Part shown: piece after piece, positions 1 through 6,026 of the stretch | How the letters are laid out: each line of letters opens with the position of its first letter | Numbering within the stretch: position 1 is the stretch's first letter | Source: an uncultured Bacillota bacterium | GTDB taxonomy: Bacteria; Bacillota; Clostridia; Peptostreptococcales; Anaerovoracaceae | Direction: 5' to 3' | Length of the DNA: 10,630 nucleotides | Assembly: GCA_946410475.1 (NCBI GenBank) | Contig: CAMKAM010000040.1 | Span: 1-10,630, forward strand | The notes under the pieces: model-generated | Told to the model about the DNA's origin: nothing | The model's input: the letters and a program-made list of their open reading frames with translations, nothing else | Databases searched by the model: none | Position numbers and translations under genes: made by a program

Positions 1-160
1 CGTTACCGTCTTCACCCTGGACATCCTCAGTCTGAGTACCTGTGCCCGCTCCATCATCGACCGTATCAGCCAAAGCAAAACACGGCATGCCCAGACATAT
101 CACAAGCATCATGCAGATGATGATCCTTATTGACTTTTCTCTTACTCCTCTTCCAAACAA
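1..160 (-). CDS. Secreted protein of unknown function, N-terminal part only
   Basis: An open frame runs off the left edge of the window. From a TTG at 160 it reads as a classic export signal. There is a basic start with R, R, K and R, then a hydrophobic core (IIICMMLVICLGMPCF), then ALA-D as a likely signal peptidase I site near residue 30. The visible mature part is acidic and rich in G, T, D and E, like a disordered linker. The TTG is chosen because AGGAG lies about 12 bases before it and because it supplies the charged n-region. An in-frame ATG at 112 is the alternative, but it would leave the signal without basic residues. The gene starts 25 bases after the purC stop with no promoter visible between, so it may be co-transcribed with purC. 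Only about 53 codons are seen, so no function can be given. Confidence 0.65.
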   Translation of the reverse strand, partial: MFGRGVREKSIRIIICMMLVICLGMPCFALADTVDDGAGTGTQTEDVQGEDGN

Positions 161-185
161 TTGAACGATCTTCTCCTCTTTAGAT

Positions 186-1055
186 CTATATTTCTTTCCC
201 CGTCAGAAGCGTATATGCTTCCTTGTATTTTGCGATAGACTTGTCGATGACATCCTGCGGCAGTGTCCAGTTATGATCCTCTGTCGCGAGGAGCCAGTCG
301 CGGATGAACTGCTTGTCATACGACGGCTGCGCTTTTCCCGGTTCGTACTGGTCAGCCGGCCAGAATCTCGAGCTGTCCGGTGTCAGGACTTCGTCGCCCA
401 GTACGACTTCGCCGTTTTCGTCGAGTCCGAACTCGAACTTCGTGTCGGCGATGATGATGCCTTTCGTAAGCGCATAGTCAGCGCACTTTTTATACACGGC
501 CAGAGTCAGATCGCGGATCTTCTCAGCGAGTTCCTGACCTCTGCCCGGAAAATCTCTTTCAAGGACCTCGATGCTCCTCTCGTACGAGATGTTCTCATCG
601 TGGTCGCCGATCTCAGCCTTCGTGCTCGGTGTATAGATGGGCTCCGGCAGCTTGTCGGATTCAACGAGTCCCTCCGGCATCTTGATACCGCAGACCTCTG
701 CGGTCTCCTGATAGCTCTTCCAGCCGCTGCCGCTGATATATCCTCTGACGATGCACTCTATCGGGAGCATCTCGAGTTTCTTGCACATAGTCGTTCTTCC
801 TTCGAACTTTTCGTTGTTGAAGAACTCCGGCATCTCGGCAACGTCTGTCGTGATGACATGGTTCGGAACGATATCCTCTGTGAAATCGAACCAGAATTTT
901 GCCATCTGTGTAAGGACCTTGCCTTTGTCGTCTATCAGATTGTTGAGTATGACGTCGAAAGCCGATATCCTGTCTGTTGCTACCAGGATCAGGCTGTCGC
1001 CGTTGTCATATATCTCGCGTACTTTTCCCTCTCTTACGGGGCTGAATTCTTTCAT
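186..1055 (-). CDS. purC: Phosphoribosylaminoimidazole-succinocarboxamide synthase (SAICAR synthetase)
   Basis: This cytoplasmic enzyme of de novo purine synthesis joins CAIR and aspartate, using ATP, to make SAICAR. The 289-residue protein shows the family motifs in order: GKVREIYD (10-17, nucleotide-binding loop), ATDRISAFDV (26-35), the signature PIECIVRGYISGSGW (98-112), TPSTKAEIGDHDENIS (142-157), ADTKFEFG (203-210) and DEVLTPDSSRFW (221-232). It is longer than the roughly 240-residue E. coli type and resembles the roughly 300-residue type. The frame is open further upstream to a TTG at 1124, but that codon lies in the -35 box of the promoter at 1096-1124. The ATG at 1055 is preceded by a strong GGAGG about 7 bases away, so I take it as the start. 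No other pur gene is in view, so purC is not inside a visible pur operon. No purine riboswitch is seen in the short leader. Confidence 0.97.
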   Translation of the reverse strand: MKEFSPVREGKVREIYDNGDSLILVATDRISAFDVILNNLIDDKGKVLTQMAKFWFDFTEDIVPNHVITTDVAEMPEFFNNEKFEGRTTMCKKLEMLPIECIVRGYISGSGWKSYQETAEVCGIKMPEGLVESDKLPEPIYTPSTKAEIGDHDENISYERSIEVLERDFPGRGQELAEKIRDLTLAVYKKCADYALTKGIIIADTKFEFGLDENGEVVLGDEVLTPDSSRFWPADQYEPGKAQPSYDKQFIRDWLLATEDHNWTLPQDVIDKSIAKYKEAYTLLTGKEI

Positions 1056-1095
1056 TTGTGTTCCCTCCGTATCCAATTCACTATCGTAATACAAT

Positions 1096-1124
1096 ATTCT
1101 ATCGGATTTTTGTTGTCTGTTCAA
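1096..1124 (-). promoter_or_regulatory. Sigma-A-type promoter for purC
   Basis: On the minus strand the -35 box is TTGAAC (1119-1124) and the -10 box is TAGAAT (1096-1101), with an exact 17-base spacer. Transcription should start near 1089. That gives a leader of about 33 bases before the ATG at 1055, with the GGAGG site inside it. The leader is too short for a riboswitch. The promoter also rules out the longer purC reading frame. Confidence 0.75.
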
Positions 1125-1244
1125 TACCCCGCAGATGCTTATCGTTCCACGGACCCATACTATCTACCTTATGGTAAGCATATGATACAGATAAAGATTG
1201 ATCTGATGTTGACAGTTAAGTGAACATTTGATGATGCCTGATCA

Positions 1245-2081
1245 TCATCCTTCACGAAGTCCCATCTCCTCAAGGCGGCTCTTTATCTTTGGAAAATCTA
1301 TACTGCACTCTCCGTCCCATATCCCGACAGGGACCATGTCTTCAAATGTATAGTAGTCGATGATATCTTCTCCGTCCGCCTTATATACAAGTACGCGTTC
1401 TTTTTCCGCATCTATAGTCCAGTATTCCCTGACACCGGCCTGCATGTATTTGTTCAGTTTCAATGTCAGATCCCTTACCCTGGTCGAAGGAGAAAGAATC
1501 TCCATTACCAGATCAGGCGCCCCATATATATTCTTCTTTTTGATTTTGTCCTTGTCACAGATCACAGTTATATCCGGCTCTACCATCGTCTTGTCATCAC
1601 AGTCCAGCTGCACATCTACAGGCAGACCGAACGGGACGCATTCGCCACCGTTGCTATCGACATATTCCATCAAACTCATTCCTATCATTAGAGATATGGT
1701 CTGATGCCCGGGCGAAGGCATGGCAAGATCATATATACAGCCATCGATCAGTTCACCTCTCCAGTCGTCCGGCATAGCATAATAGTCATCGAGCGTATAC
1801 TCACCCTGCCGCTCCGCATTCTTTCTTTCATTTCTTACTTCGTCGTTACTTCGGCTGCTCACATAATACTCAAACGCCTCTTCAGCAACTTTTGACCCGA
1901 CGGCAGTTCCTTCTCCGACCAGCACTCTTTCCAGCGCGAGCATCGTCTGATATCTCGGAGACTTGGTCGCTCCCGAGAATATCTTGTTTACAGTCGGAAG
2001 CGGCACACCGGAAAGATCCGATATCTCTTCGTTCGTGTATCCCAGTTCCTTTTTTCTCTTTCTCATTTGTTCTATATTCAT
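1245..2081 (-). CDS. XRE-type HTH plus Uma2 (DUF820) PD-(D/E)XK nuclease-fold protein
   Basis: The protein has two parts in 278 residues. Residues about 2-56 form a lambda-repressor-like (XRE) helix-turn-helix, with NEEISDLSGVPLPTVNKIFSG as the recognisable core. After a charged linker (about 65-95), residues about 96-265 match the Uma2 family, a PD-(D/E)XK nuclease fold. Visible motifs are ELIDGCIYDL, EPD (168-170), DLVMEILSPST with E194, and LKLNKYMQAGVREYWTID. The acidic residues of EPD and E194 are the likely metal ligands. Uma2 proteins are common but their biological role is not established. The HTH suggests DNA binding and possibly control of its own gene. An ATG at 2093 is in frame, but its purine-rich tract abuts the codon. 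The ATG at 2081 has GGAAG at a proper 5-base spacing, so I prefer it. No partner gene of a toxin-antitoxin type is seen. Confidence 0.88.
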   Translation of the reverse strand: MNIEQMRKRKKELGYTNEEISDLSGVPLPTVNKIFSGATKSPRYQTMLALERVLVGEGTAVGSKVAEEAFEYYVSSRSNDEVRNERKNAERQGEYTLDDYYAMPDDWRGELIDGCIYDLAMPSPGHQTISLMIGMSLMEYVDSNGGECVPFGLPVDVQLDCDDKTMVEPDITVICDKDKIKKKNIYGAPDLVMEILSPSTRVRDLTLKLNKYMQAGVREYWTIDAEKERVLVYKADGEDIIDYYTFEDMVPVGIWDGECSIDFPKIKSRLEEMGLREG

Positions 2082-2150
2082 GTATTCTTCCATCCTTTCA
2101 TCGAAGAGATATTGATCGTCTTGTTCCGATTACCATATTTGGTCATTACT

Positions 2151-2164
2151 TGATAATTATATCA
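2151..2164. promoter_or_regulatory. Candidate operator: TGATA-N4-TATCA palindrome over the -10 box
   Basis: The 14-mer has 5-base arms that pair exactly and a 4-base centre (ATTA). It covers the -10 hexamer of the HTH-Uma2 promoter. A second, imperfect inverted repeat (TTACCA-N4-TGGTCA, 2130-2145, five of six pairs) lies just downstream in the leader, and the word TTTGGT occurs at 2138-2143 and again at 2167-2172. Small palindromes over promoters are typical sites for XRE repressors, so autoregulation is plausible. In such AT-rich DNA short palindromes also arise by chance. Confidence 0.3.
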
Positions 2165-2184
2165 TTTTTGGTTACACGAGTCAA
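2156..2184 (-). promoter_or_regulatory. Near-consensus sigma-A promoter for the HTH-Uma2 gene
   Basis: Minus strand: -35 TTGACT (2179-2184), 17-base spacer, -10 TATAAT (2156-2161). This is the best promoter in the window. The expected start near 2149 leaves a leader of about 67 bases before the ATG at 2081. A palindrome, TGATA-N4-TATCA (2151-2164), sits right over the -10 box and could be an operator. Confidence 0.85.
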
Positions 2185-2265
2185 TCATCCATACTTATTC
2201 CACCCAAGCAGACCACTGACTCTCATTTGCATCATATCTATTTCGTAAGGCATACAATTCTCATA

Positions 2266-2294
2266 TTGCAGTATGGTATAGATAATGATATATT
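2266..2294 (+). promoter_or_regulatory. Probable promoter for the CoA-transferase gene
   Basis: Plus strand: TTGCAG (2266-2271), 17-base spacer, TATATT (2289-2294). The likely start near 2301 leaves a leader of about 34 bases, which contains a very strong GGAGGAG ribosome binding site before the ATG at 2335. A second possible -10 (GATAAT, 2281-2286) lies close by, so the exact start is uncertain. Confidence 0.6.
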
Positions 2295-2334
2295 TTTGAC
2301 GAATAGGAAATGTGATACCTGAACGGAGGAGAAA

Positions 2335-3642
2335 ATGACTGATTATACCAAGCTCTATGAAGAAAAAAAGATGACGCCGGAGCAGATGGCCGGGTTCGTT
2401 CAGTCCGGCGATAAGATCGCTTCCACTACCGCCATGGGCGAGCCGCCGAAGATCCTGGACGCGATATGCGACCGCGCGCTTGCGGAAGACCTGACAGATA
2501 TAAAACTCTATAAACTCTGGATGGTCCCGATGGGCGGGAAATACACAAAGCCTGAACTTGCAGGCCATGTCGACCCGGTCAGCCTTTTTGCAGGCGGAAG
2601 CGAAGTCAGACAGATGATCGGCGAAGGAAGGGCTGACTATATCCCCTCTTACCTCTGCCAGCATCCTCACATTTTCAGGAACATCAAGCCGAGGATCGCA
2701 GTAGCGATGGCTTCCCCGATGGATGAAAGCGGATACTTCAGCTTCTCAACAGCCCCGCTCGAGGGACGCACGATCACTGAAGTAGCAGACATCGTCCTGC
2801 TCGAGGTCAGCCCACACATGCCGAGAGTTTTCGGAGACAATATGATCCACATCTCTCAGGTAACGGCTCTCTGCGAAACGGATACGAAGCCCGTTGAGGT
2901 CCCGCTTACTGAGCCCGGCGAGAATGATATCAAGATCGCCGAGAAGATCGTAGAGCGCATCCCCGACGGATCCTGCATCCAGTTCGGCATCGGCAAGGTG
3001 CCCGATGCGGTCGGTTCCCTGATGAAGGACAAGAAGGATCTCGGGATCCACACAGAGCTCTTCTGCTCCAGCATGCTGGAACTGATCAAGGCCGGAGCCG
3101 TCAACAACAGCAGGAAAAACATCAACAAAGGCAAGTCCGTCTTCACGTTCTGCGGAGGCACACGCGAGCTCTACGACTACATAGACAACAACCCTGCAGT
3201 CGAGGGCTACCAGTCGACATATATCAACGATCCGTACATCATCGCACAGAACGACAACGTCATGTCGATCAACGCTGCTCTCGAGATAGACATCTTCGGA
3301 CAGGTCTGCTCCGAGTCGATCGGGCCGAAGAAGATCTCCGGAACAGGCGGACAGCTCGACTTCGTGCGCGGCGCGAACATGTCGAAGGGCGGCAAGAGCT
3401 TCATCGCCCTCCACTCGACTGCAAAAGGCGGCGCGATCTCCAAGATCAAACCGATCCTGACTCCGGGCGCCCACGTCACGGTCCCGATGAGCGAAGTCGA
3501 CATGGTCGTCACCGAATACGGTCTCGCCGAACTCAAATACAGAACAGCTTCCGAGCGCGCCAAGGCGCTGATCCGGATCGCTCATCCGAGCGTCCGCGAA
3601 GAGCTGTCATTCGAAGCAAAGAAGTTCGGACTGATTATCTGA
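2335..3642 (+). CDS. Acyl-CoA:carboxylate CoA-transferase (4-hydroxybutyrate / butyryl-CoA:acetate type)
   Basis: The 435-residue protein belongs to the acetyl-CoA hydrolase/transferase family. These enzymes move CoA between acyl-CoA and a free acid through a glutamyl-CoA intermediate, in the cytoplasm, during acid fermentation. Family hallmarks are the N-terminal half with KPELAGHVDPVSLFAGG (72-88), GIGKVPDAV (218-226), GIHTELF with Glu241, EIDIFGQVCSESIG (317-330), GTGGQLDFVRGA (336-347) and VVTEYGLAEL (391-400). Glu241 sits in the H-T-E motif at nearly the same residue number as the catalytic Glu238 of Clostridium aminobutyricum AbfT. Length is normal. Motifs alone do not separate 4-hydroxybutyrate, butyryl or other acyl-CoA specificity. 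The gene stands alone, with its own promoter and a hairpin terminator 21 bases after its stop. No 4-hydroxybutyrate or butyrate pathway genes are beside it. Confidence 0.92.
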   Translation: MTDYTKLYEEKKMTPEQMAGFVQSGDKIASTTAMGEPPKILDAICDRALAEDLTDIKLYKLWMVPMGGKYTKPELAGHVDPVSLFAGGSEVRQMIGEGRADYIPSYLCQHPHIFRNIKPRIAVAMASPMDESGYFSFSTAPLEGRTITEVADIVLLEVSPHMPRVFGDNMIHISQVTALCETDTKPVEVPLTEPGENDIKIAEKIVERIPDGSCIQFGIGKVPDAVGSLMKDKKDLGIHTELFCSSMLELIKAGAVNNSRKNINKGKSVFTFCGGTRELYDYIDNNPAVEGYQSTYINDPYIIAQNDNVMSINAALEIDIFGQVCSESIGPKKISGTGGQLDFVRGANMSKGGKSFIALHSTAKGGAISKIKPILTPGAHVTVPMSEVDMVVTEYGLAELKYRTASERAKALIRIAHPSVREELSFEAKKFGLII

Positions 3643-3663
3643 TCGTCATTACAAAAACAATTC

Positions 3664-3692
3664 AGAGCAGACCCATTCAGGTCTGCTCTTTT
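3664..3692 (+). terminator. Intrinsic terminator of the CoA-transferase gene, possibly bidirectional
   Basis: A perfect 10-bp stem, AGAGCAGACC (3664-3673) with GGTCTGCTCT (3680-3689), encloses a 6-base loop and runs into TTTT on the plus strand. Read on the minus strand, the same hairpin lies 34 bases after the stop of the secreted-protein gene at 3723, with a looser T-run (TTGTTTTTG) a few bases further on. It may therefore end both converging transcripts. Confidence 0.85.
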
Positions 3693-3722
3693 CATGCATG
3701 TCCATATCGGATTATATGAAGA

Positions 3723-4625
3723 TCATTTCCAGCTCAGCCTGTATACCCCTGAAGCCTTATACTTCGGATATACCTTGACATAGTACGTGACTGTCTTTTT
3801 CGTTCTCTTCTTCAGAGTACATGTTTTTTTGAATGAATCGGTGCTCCTCATGGCCTTCTTTCTTGCGCTGCGCCATGTCCCGTTAGATTTGTAATAGACC
3901 CTCATATACAATGTCCCGCAGTTGATCTTAGCATTGAACGTGATACTTATCTTCTTTTTAGCCGTTCTTATCCTAAACCACTGAGCATTCGTGTTTCCGG
4001 CCTTGATCACACCGATCCTTGTCAGTTCCTTCCTCAGTGCAGCCGCCCTGCTCCTCGACTTTCCGTATTTCTGGTTTGCGACTGCGGTATTCGTCCATTT
4101 AAGAGCGCCGATATGGCTCTCTTTCTCTTGATCCCACTTTACGGAGAACACATCGATCCTGATGAAATATACGACGTTCTTATCCACTCCAAACGATACG
4201 GTCCTCTGATAAGGATACTTGCTCGCTGCGCTGAAAAAGCTGCCGTCCGCCTTGCTCTCCTTAGATATCGTTTTTTTGTTCTTGTTACAGAGTTCGACAT
4301 AGCCGAGCACTCCTTCACCGCTGAGTGTGATGTATCCCGACTTGGACGGCGCTACTTTGAAATAATATGTGCTTTCTTTAGGACTTTTGGCACCAAAATC
4401 GATCGTCGTCTCTTCCCCCTGAGTAAGCTGCATCGTCTTCGACTCAGGCATAACTACGACATCACCGGATTCCGCCTCGGTTTCCGTTCCGGTAACCTGC
4501 TCATCCTCTGCCGCCATCGCCGGTGCTGAAAACGATATCATCGTCATTGTCAGCGCGAACGAAAGCAGTAAGCAGACAGCTGTCCGGACTAAACTATTCG
4601 ATCTCCAATTGGCGTAACTATGCAT
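3723..4625 (-). CDS. Secreted protein of unknown function, paralog A of a tandem pair
   Basis: I do not recognise a named family. The 300-residue protein has a signal peptide (hydrophobic core about residues 14-34, likely cut after AMA at 38). A short acidic stretch (40-57) follows. Two beta-rich modules come next. The first (about 84-158) has YYFKVAPSKSGYITLSG and ends VVYFIRID. The second (about 214-300) has WFRIRTAKKKISITF and ends YYVKVYPKYKASGVYRLSWK. Both resemble pre-peptidase C-terminal (PPC) beta-sandwich domains in pattern, which is inference. The mature part is very rich in K and R. Cys113 and Cys236 are conserved with the neighbour at 4760-5650 and might form a disulfide. There is no LPXTG motif, catalytic motif or membrane anchor. 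The ATG at 4625 follows AGGAGG at ideal distance. An in-frame ATG at 4658 lies at the transcription start predicted from the -10 box, so it is rejected. Confidence 0.85.
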   Translation of the reverse strand: MHSYANWRSNSLVRTAVCLLLSFALTMTMISFSAPAMAAEDEQVTGTETEAESGDVVVMPESKTMQLTQGEETTIDFGAKSPKESTYYFKVAPSKSGYITLSGEGVLGYVELCNKNKKTISKESKADGSFFSAASKYPYQRTVSFGVDKNVVYFIRIDVFSVKWDQEKESHIGALKWTNTAVANQKYGKSRSRAAALRKELTRIGVIKAGNTNAQWFRIRTAKKKISITFNAKINCGTLYMRVYYKSNGTWRSARKKAMRSTDSFKKTCTLKKRTKKTVTYYVKVYPKYKASGVYRLSWK

Positions 4626-4662
4626 GTCCCCCTCCTTTGTCTTTCGGCTTACTATCATGCTT

Positions 4663-4668
4663 ATTATA
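4663..4668 (-). promoter_or_regulatory. -10 box for secreted paralog A
   Basis: A consensus TATAAT on the minus strand predicts a start near 4656 and a leader of about 31 bases to the ATG at 4625. No good -35 box is seen (the best at 17 bases is TAGATT). The box lies between the terminator of the upstream paralog and this gene, which suggests the two are separate transcription units. Confidence 0.5.
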
Positions 4669-4696
4669 CATCATTTCCCATCTCCAATCTATCACA

Positions 4697-4727
4697 GAAA
4701 AAGAGCAGACCAACCTGCGGTCTGCTC
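4697..4727 (-). terminator. Intrinsic terminator of secreted paralog B
   Basis: On the minus strand a perfect 9-bp stem, GAGCAGACC with GGTCTGCTC (arms at 4719-4727 and 4703-4711), encloses a 7-base loop and is followed directly by TTTTT. It begins 33 bases after the stop at 4760. Its stem is the same as that of the hairpin 34 bases after the other paralog. Confidence 0.88.
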
Positions 4728-4759
4728 CTTTGATCATCATATCTGTTTGATACTAAAGT

Positions 4760-5650
4760 CTATTTCCACTTCAGTGTGTAAGCGCCGGAAGCCTTGTAGT
4801 CCGGATAAACTTCAACATAGTACGTTGCTTTTTTCTTCGTGTACTTCGTTATAGTTCCAGCGTCCTTATAGTGGCTGCCGCCTCTCATCGCAAACAACCT
4901 GCCCTTCAGCCATTTACCGTGTGAACCGTATGTTCTGTAGTGTACCCTGGCATAGATCGTACCGCAGTTGTTCTTAGCGTAGAACGAGATTTTAATCTTT
5001 TTCTTCGATGTCTTTATCTTGTACCACTGGTGCTTTGTTACTCCGGCCAGTACTACGCCTTTTCTGGTTTTGTTTTTCTTGAGTACAACAGCCTTTTTCT
5101 TGGACTTTCCGTATTTGATTTCTTTAACTGCGGAGTTCGTCCATTTGATCGATCCTATAAACGGTCTGTCGCTGTAGTTCGGATAAGCTGCTGTATCGGA
5201 AGTTCTTTCACCGGAAGCGCCTTTGACTCTGATGTAGTATGTCTTGCCCTTCTTGACTCCATAGCACAGTACTTTTTGGTAAGCATACGAACTGCCGGCC
5301 GAATAAAAGTCGTCCAACGACTTGCTTTCTCTCGAAGCAAGTTTCTTGCTCGCATTGCAGAGCGCTACATTATATCCGCTGATATAGTCACTCGTAACAG
5401 TGATATATCCAGTCTTTGTCGGTTTTATTTGGAAATAATAGTAACTATCATAGTTATATGTGGTGCCAAAATTGATTTTCGTATTAACACCCTGAATCAG
5501 CGCCATTGTCTTAGACGCCGGCATCGTAACAGCTCCTGCAGCAGACCTGTCAGCCGCCTTCGCAGGCTGCAAAGCCAGCGGCATCATCGTGAATACCAAC
5601 GCTATCGCCAAAACGAAACAGAGCGAAACTCTTCTTATAGATTTAGCCAT
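4760..5650 (-). CDS. Secreted protein of unknown function, paralog B of a tandem pair
   Basis: This 296-residue protein is clearly homologous along its full length to the protein at 3723-4625. Shared landmarks are MP-SKTM before the first module, SGYI/TGYIT, LCN, the IKWTN/LKWTN linker with KYGKS, NCGT, and the closing VYP-YKASG-Y-L-WK. It has a compact signal peptide (RR then a hydrophobic core at about 9-28, likely cut after AKA near 32) and lacks the acidic stretch that follows the signal in paralog A. The two beta-rich modules span about 70-143 and 208-296 and look like PPC-type sandwiches, by inference. Cys98 and Cys229 match the conserved pair, and Cys129 is extra. The protein is strongly basic, so it may bind the anionic cell wall or other polyanions after export. 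The ATG at 5650 follows GGAGGG. It has its own extended -10 promoter and terminator. Confidence 0.85.
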   Translation of the reverse strand: MAKSIRRVSLCFVLAIALVFTMMPLALQPAKAADRSAAGAVTMPASKTMALIQGVNTKINFGTTYNYDSYYYFQIKPTKTGYITVTSDYISGYNVALCNASKKLASRESKSLDDFYSAGSSYAYQKVLCYGVKKGKTYYIRVKGASGERTSDTAAYPNYSDRPFIGSIKWTNSAVKEIKYGKSKKKAVVLKKNKTRKGVVLAGVTKHQWYKIKTSKKKIKISFYAKNNCGTIYARVHYRTYGSHGKWLKGRLFAMRGGSHYKDAGTITKYTKKKATYYVEVYPDYKASGAYTLKWK

Positions 5651-5688
5651 TCTTCTTTCCCTCCTTCATAATCTTCCAACCACTATCT

Positions 5689-5697
5689 ATAATACCA
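5689..5697 (-). promoter_or_regulatory. Extended -10 promoter element for secreted paralog B
   Basis: The minus strand reads TGG-TATTAT, an extended -10 element (TGn plus hexamer). There is no clear -35 box, which such promoters can lack. The start would be near 5682, giving a leader of about 32 bases to the ATG at 5650. Confidence 0.45.
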
Positions 5698-5767
5698 TAT
5701 TTCTCTCATTTGCGCTCATATTCTATTTTAAAGCTAACGGACACCGTCATCACGACGCGGCTCGCTT

Positions 5768-5970
5768 TCCTTCCGATTTCCTATCCACTTTTTTCTGATT
5801 CAATTATTATGGATATCTTTCCAACGCCCTCAGCCTGCCGCCCCTCCGGTTTTCTATCCACTTCTCCCTCTTTCGTTGATTCTGGATAATATTCCAACAC
5901 TCTCAGCCCTCTACCCCCTCAAATACCTATCCACTTTTCCTCCATTCAAAAAAGTGGATATCATTCCCCA
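5768..5970. repeat. Degenerate 73-bp tandem repeat with TATCCA/TGGATA inverted repeats
   Basis: The words CTATCCACTT begin at 5781, 5854 and 5927, exactly 73 bases apart. In units one and two GGATA recurs at unit position 31, CCAAC follows, and then CTCAGCC, so the whole unit repeats, not just one word. Unit three matches for about 40 bases, with GGATA one base early, and then runs into the terminator of the ABC operon. A partial trace (TTCCGATTT) precedes unit one. Every unit carries TATCCA facing TGGATA about 22 bases apart. In unit three this grows to a perfect 11-bp inverted repeat (5928-5938 with 5950-5960, 11-base loop). The rest of the gene-free stretch 5700-5980 is C/T-rich on the plus strand, with no convincing ORF. 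Function is unknown. Confidence 0.75.
5928..5960. repeat. Perfect 11-bp inverted repeat in repeat unit three
   Basis: TATCCACTTTT (5928-5938) faces AAAAGTGGATA (5950-5960) across 11 bases. There is no T-run after it on either strand, and a proper terminator already stands beside it at 5980-6008. It is therefore better seen as part of the repeat element than as a terminator. The arms include TATCCAC, the core of a DnaA box, though the flanking bases do not fit the TTATNCACA consensus. Confidence 0.6.
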
Positions 5971-5979
5971 CCGATCACG

Positions 5980-6008
5980 AAAAAAGCAGGAAGCCGTAGC
6001 TCCCTGCT
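5980..6008 (-). terminator. Intrinsic terminator of the ABC importer operon
   Basis: On the minus strand the RNA forms a 10-bp stem between AGCAGGGAGC (5999-6008) and GCTTCCTGCT (5985-5994), with one G-U pair and a TACG loop. TTTTT (5980-5984) follows directly. It begins about 19 bases after the stop of the last permease gene. On the plus strand a T-run also follows (6013-6019), but there the stem has an A-C mismatch and no plus-strand gene leads into it. Confidence 0.88.
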
Positions 6009-6026
6009 CTCATTTTTTTCATTATC

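Noticed and set aside
1056..1095. Purine riboswitch before purC
   Set aside because: The predicted leader is only about 33 bases, too short for an aptamer, and no anti-terminator structure is visible.
273..1223. Long plus-strand open frame opposite purC
   Set aside because: It is the antisense shadow of an unmistakable purC, has no ribosome site, and its translation shows no known motif.
1229..1249. Hairpin near the end of the HTH-Uma2 gene as a terminator
   Set aside because: The 7-bp AT-rich stem overlaps the stop codon and no T-run follows on the minus strand.
1245..2081. Toxin-antitoxin or restriction module
   Set aside because: The HTH-Uma2 gene stands alone, with a divergent metabolic gene upstream and purC downstream. 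No partner toxin, methylase or nuclease is seen.
2746..3585. Long minus-strand open frame inside the CoA-transferase gene
   Set aside because: It is a shadow of a well-conserved enzyme and has an implausible composition rich in D, V and R.
4626..4658. Upstream ATG (4658) as start of secreted paralog A
   Set aside because: It falls at the predicted transcription start, has no ribosome site, and would put a charged extension before the signal peptide. The ATG at 4625 has AGGAGG.
5768..5970. CRISPR array
   Set aside because: The 73-bp units diverge throughout. There are no constant short repeats with variable spacers, and no cas gene is nearby.
5768..5970. Chromosomal origin (oriC)
   Set aside because: The TATCCAC words do not fit the full DnaA box, and no dnaA, dnaN or AT-rich unwinding element lies beside them.
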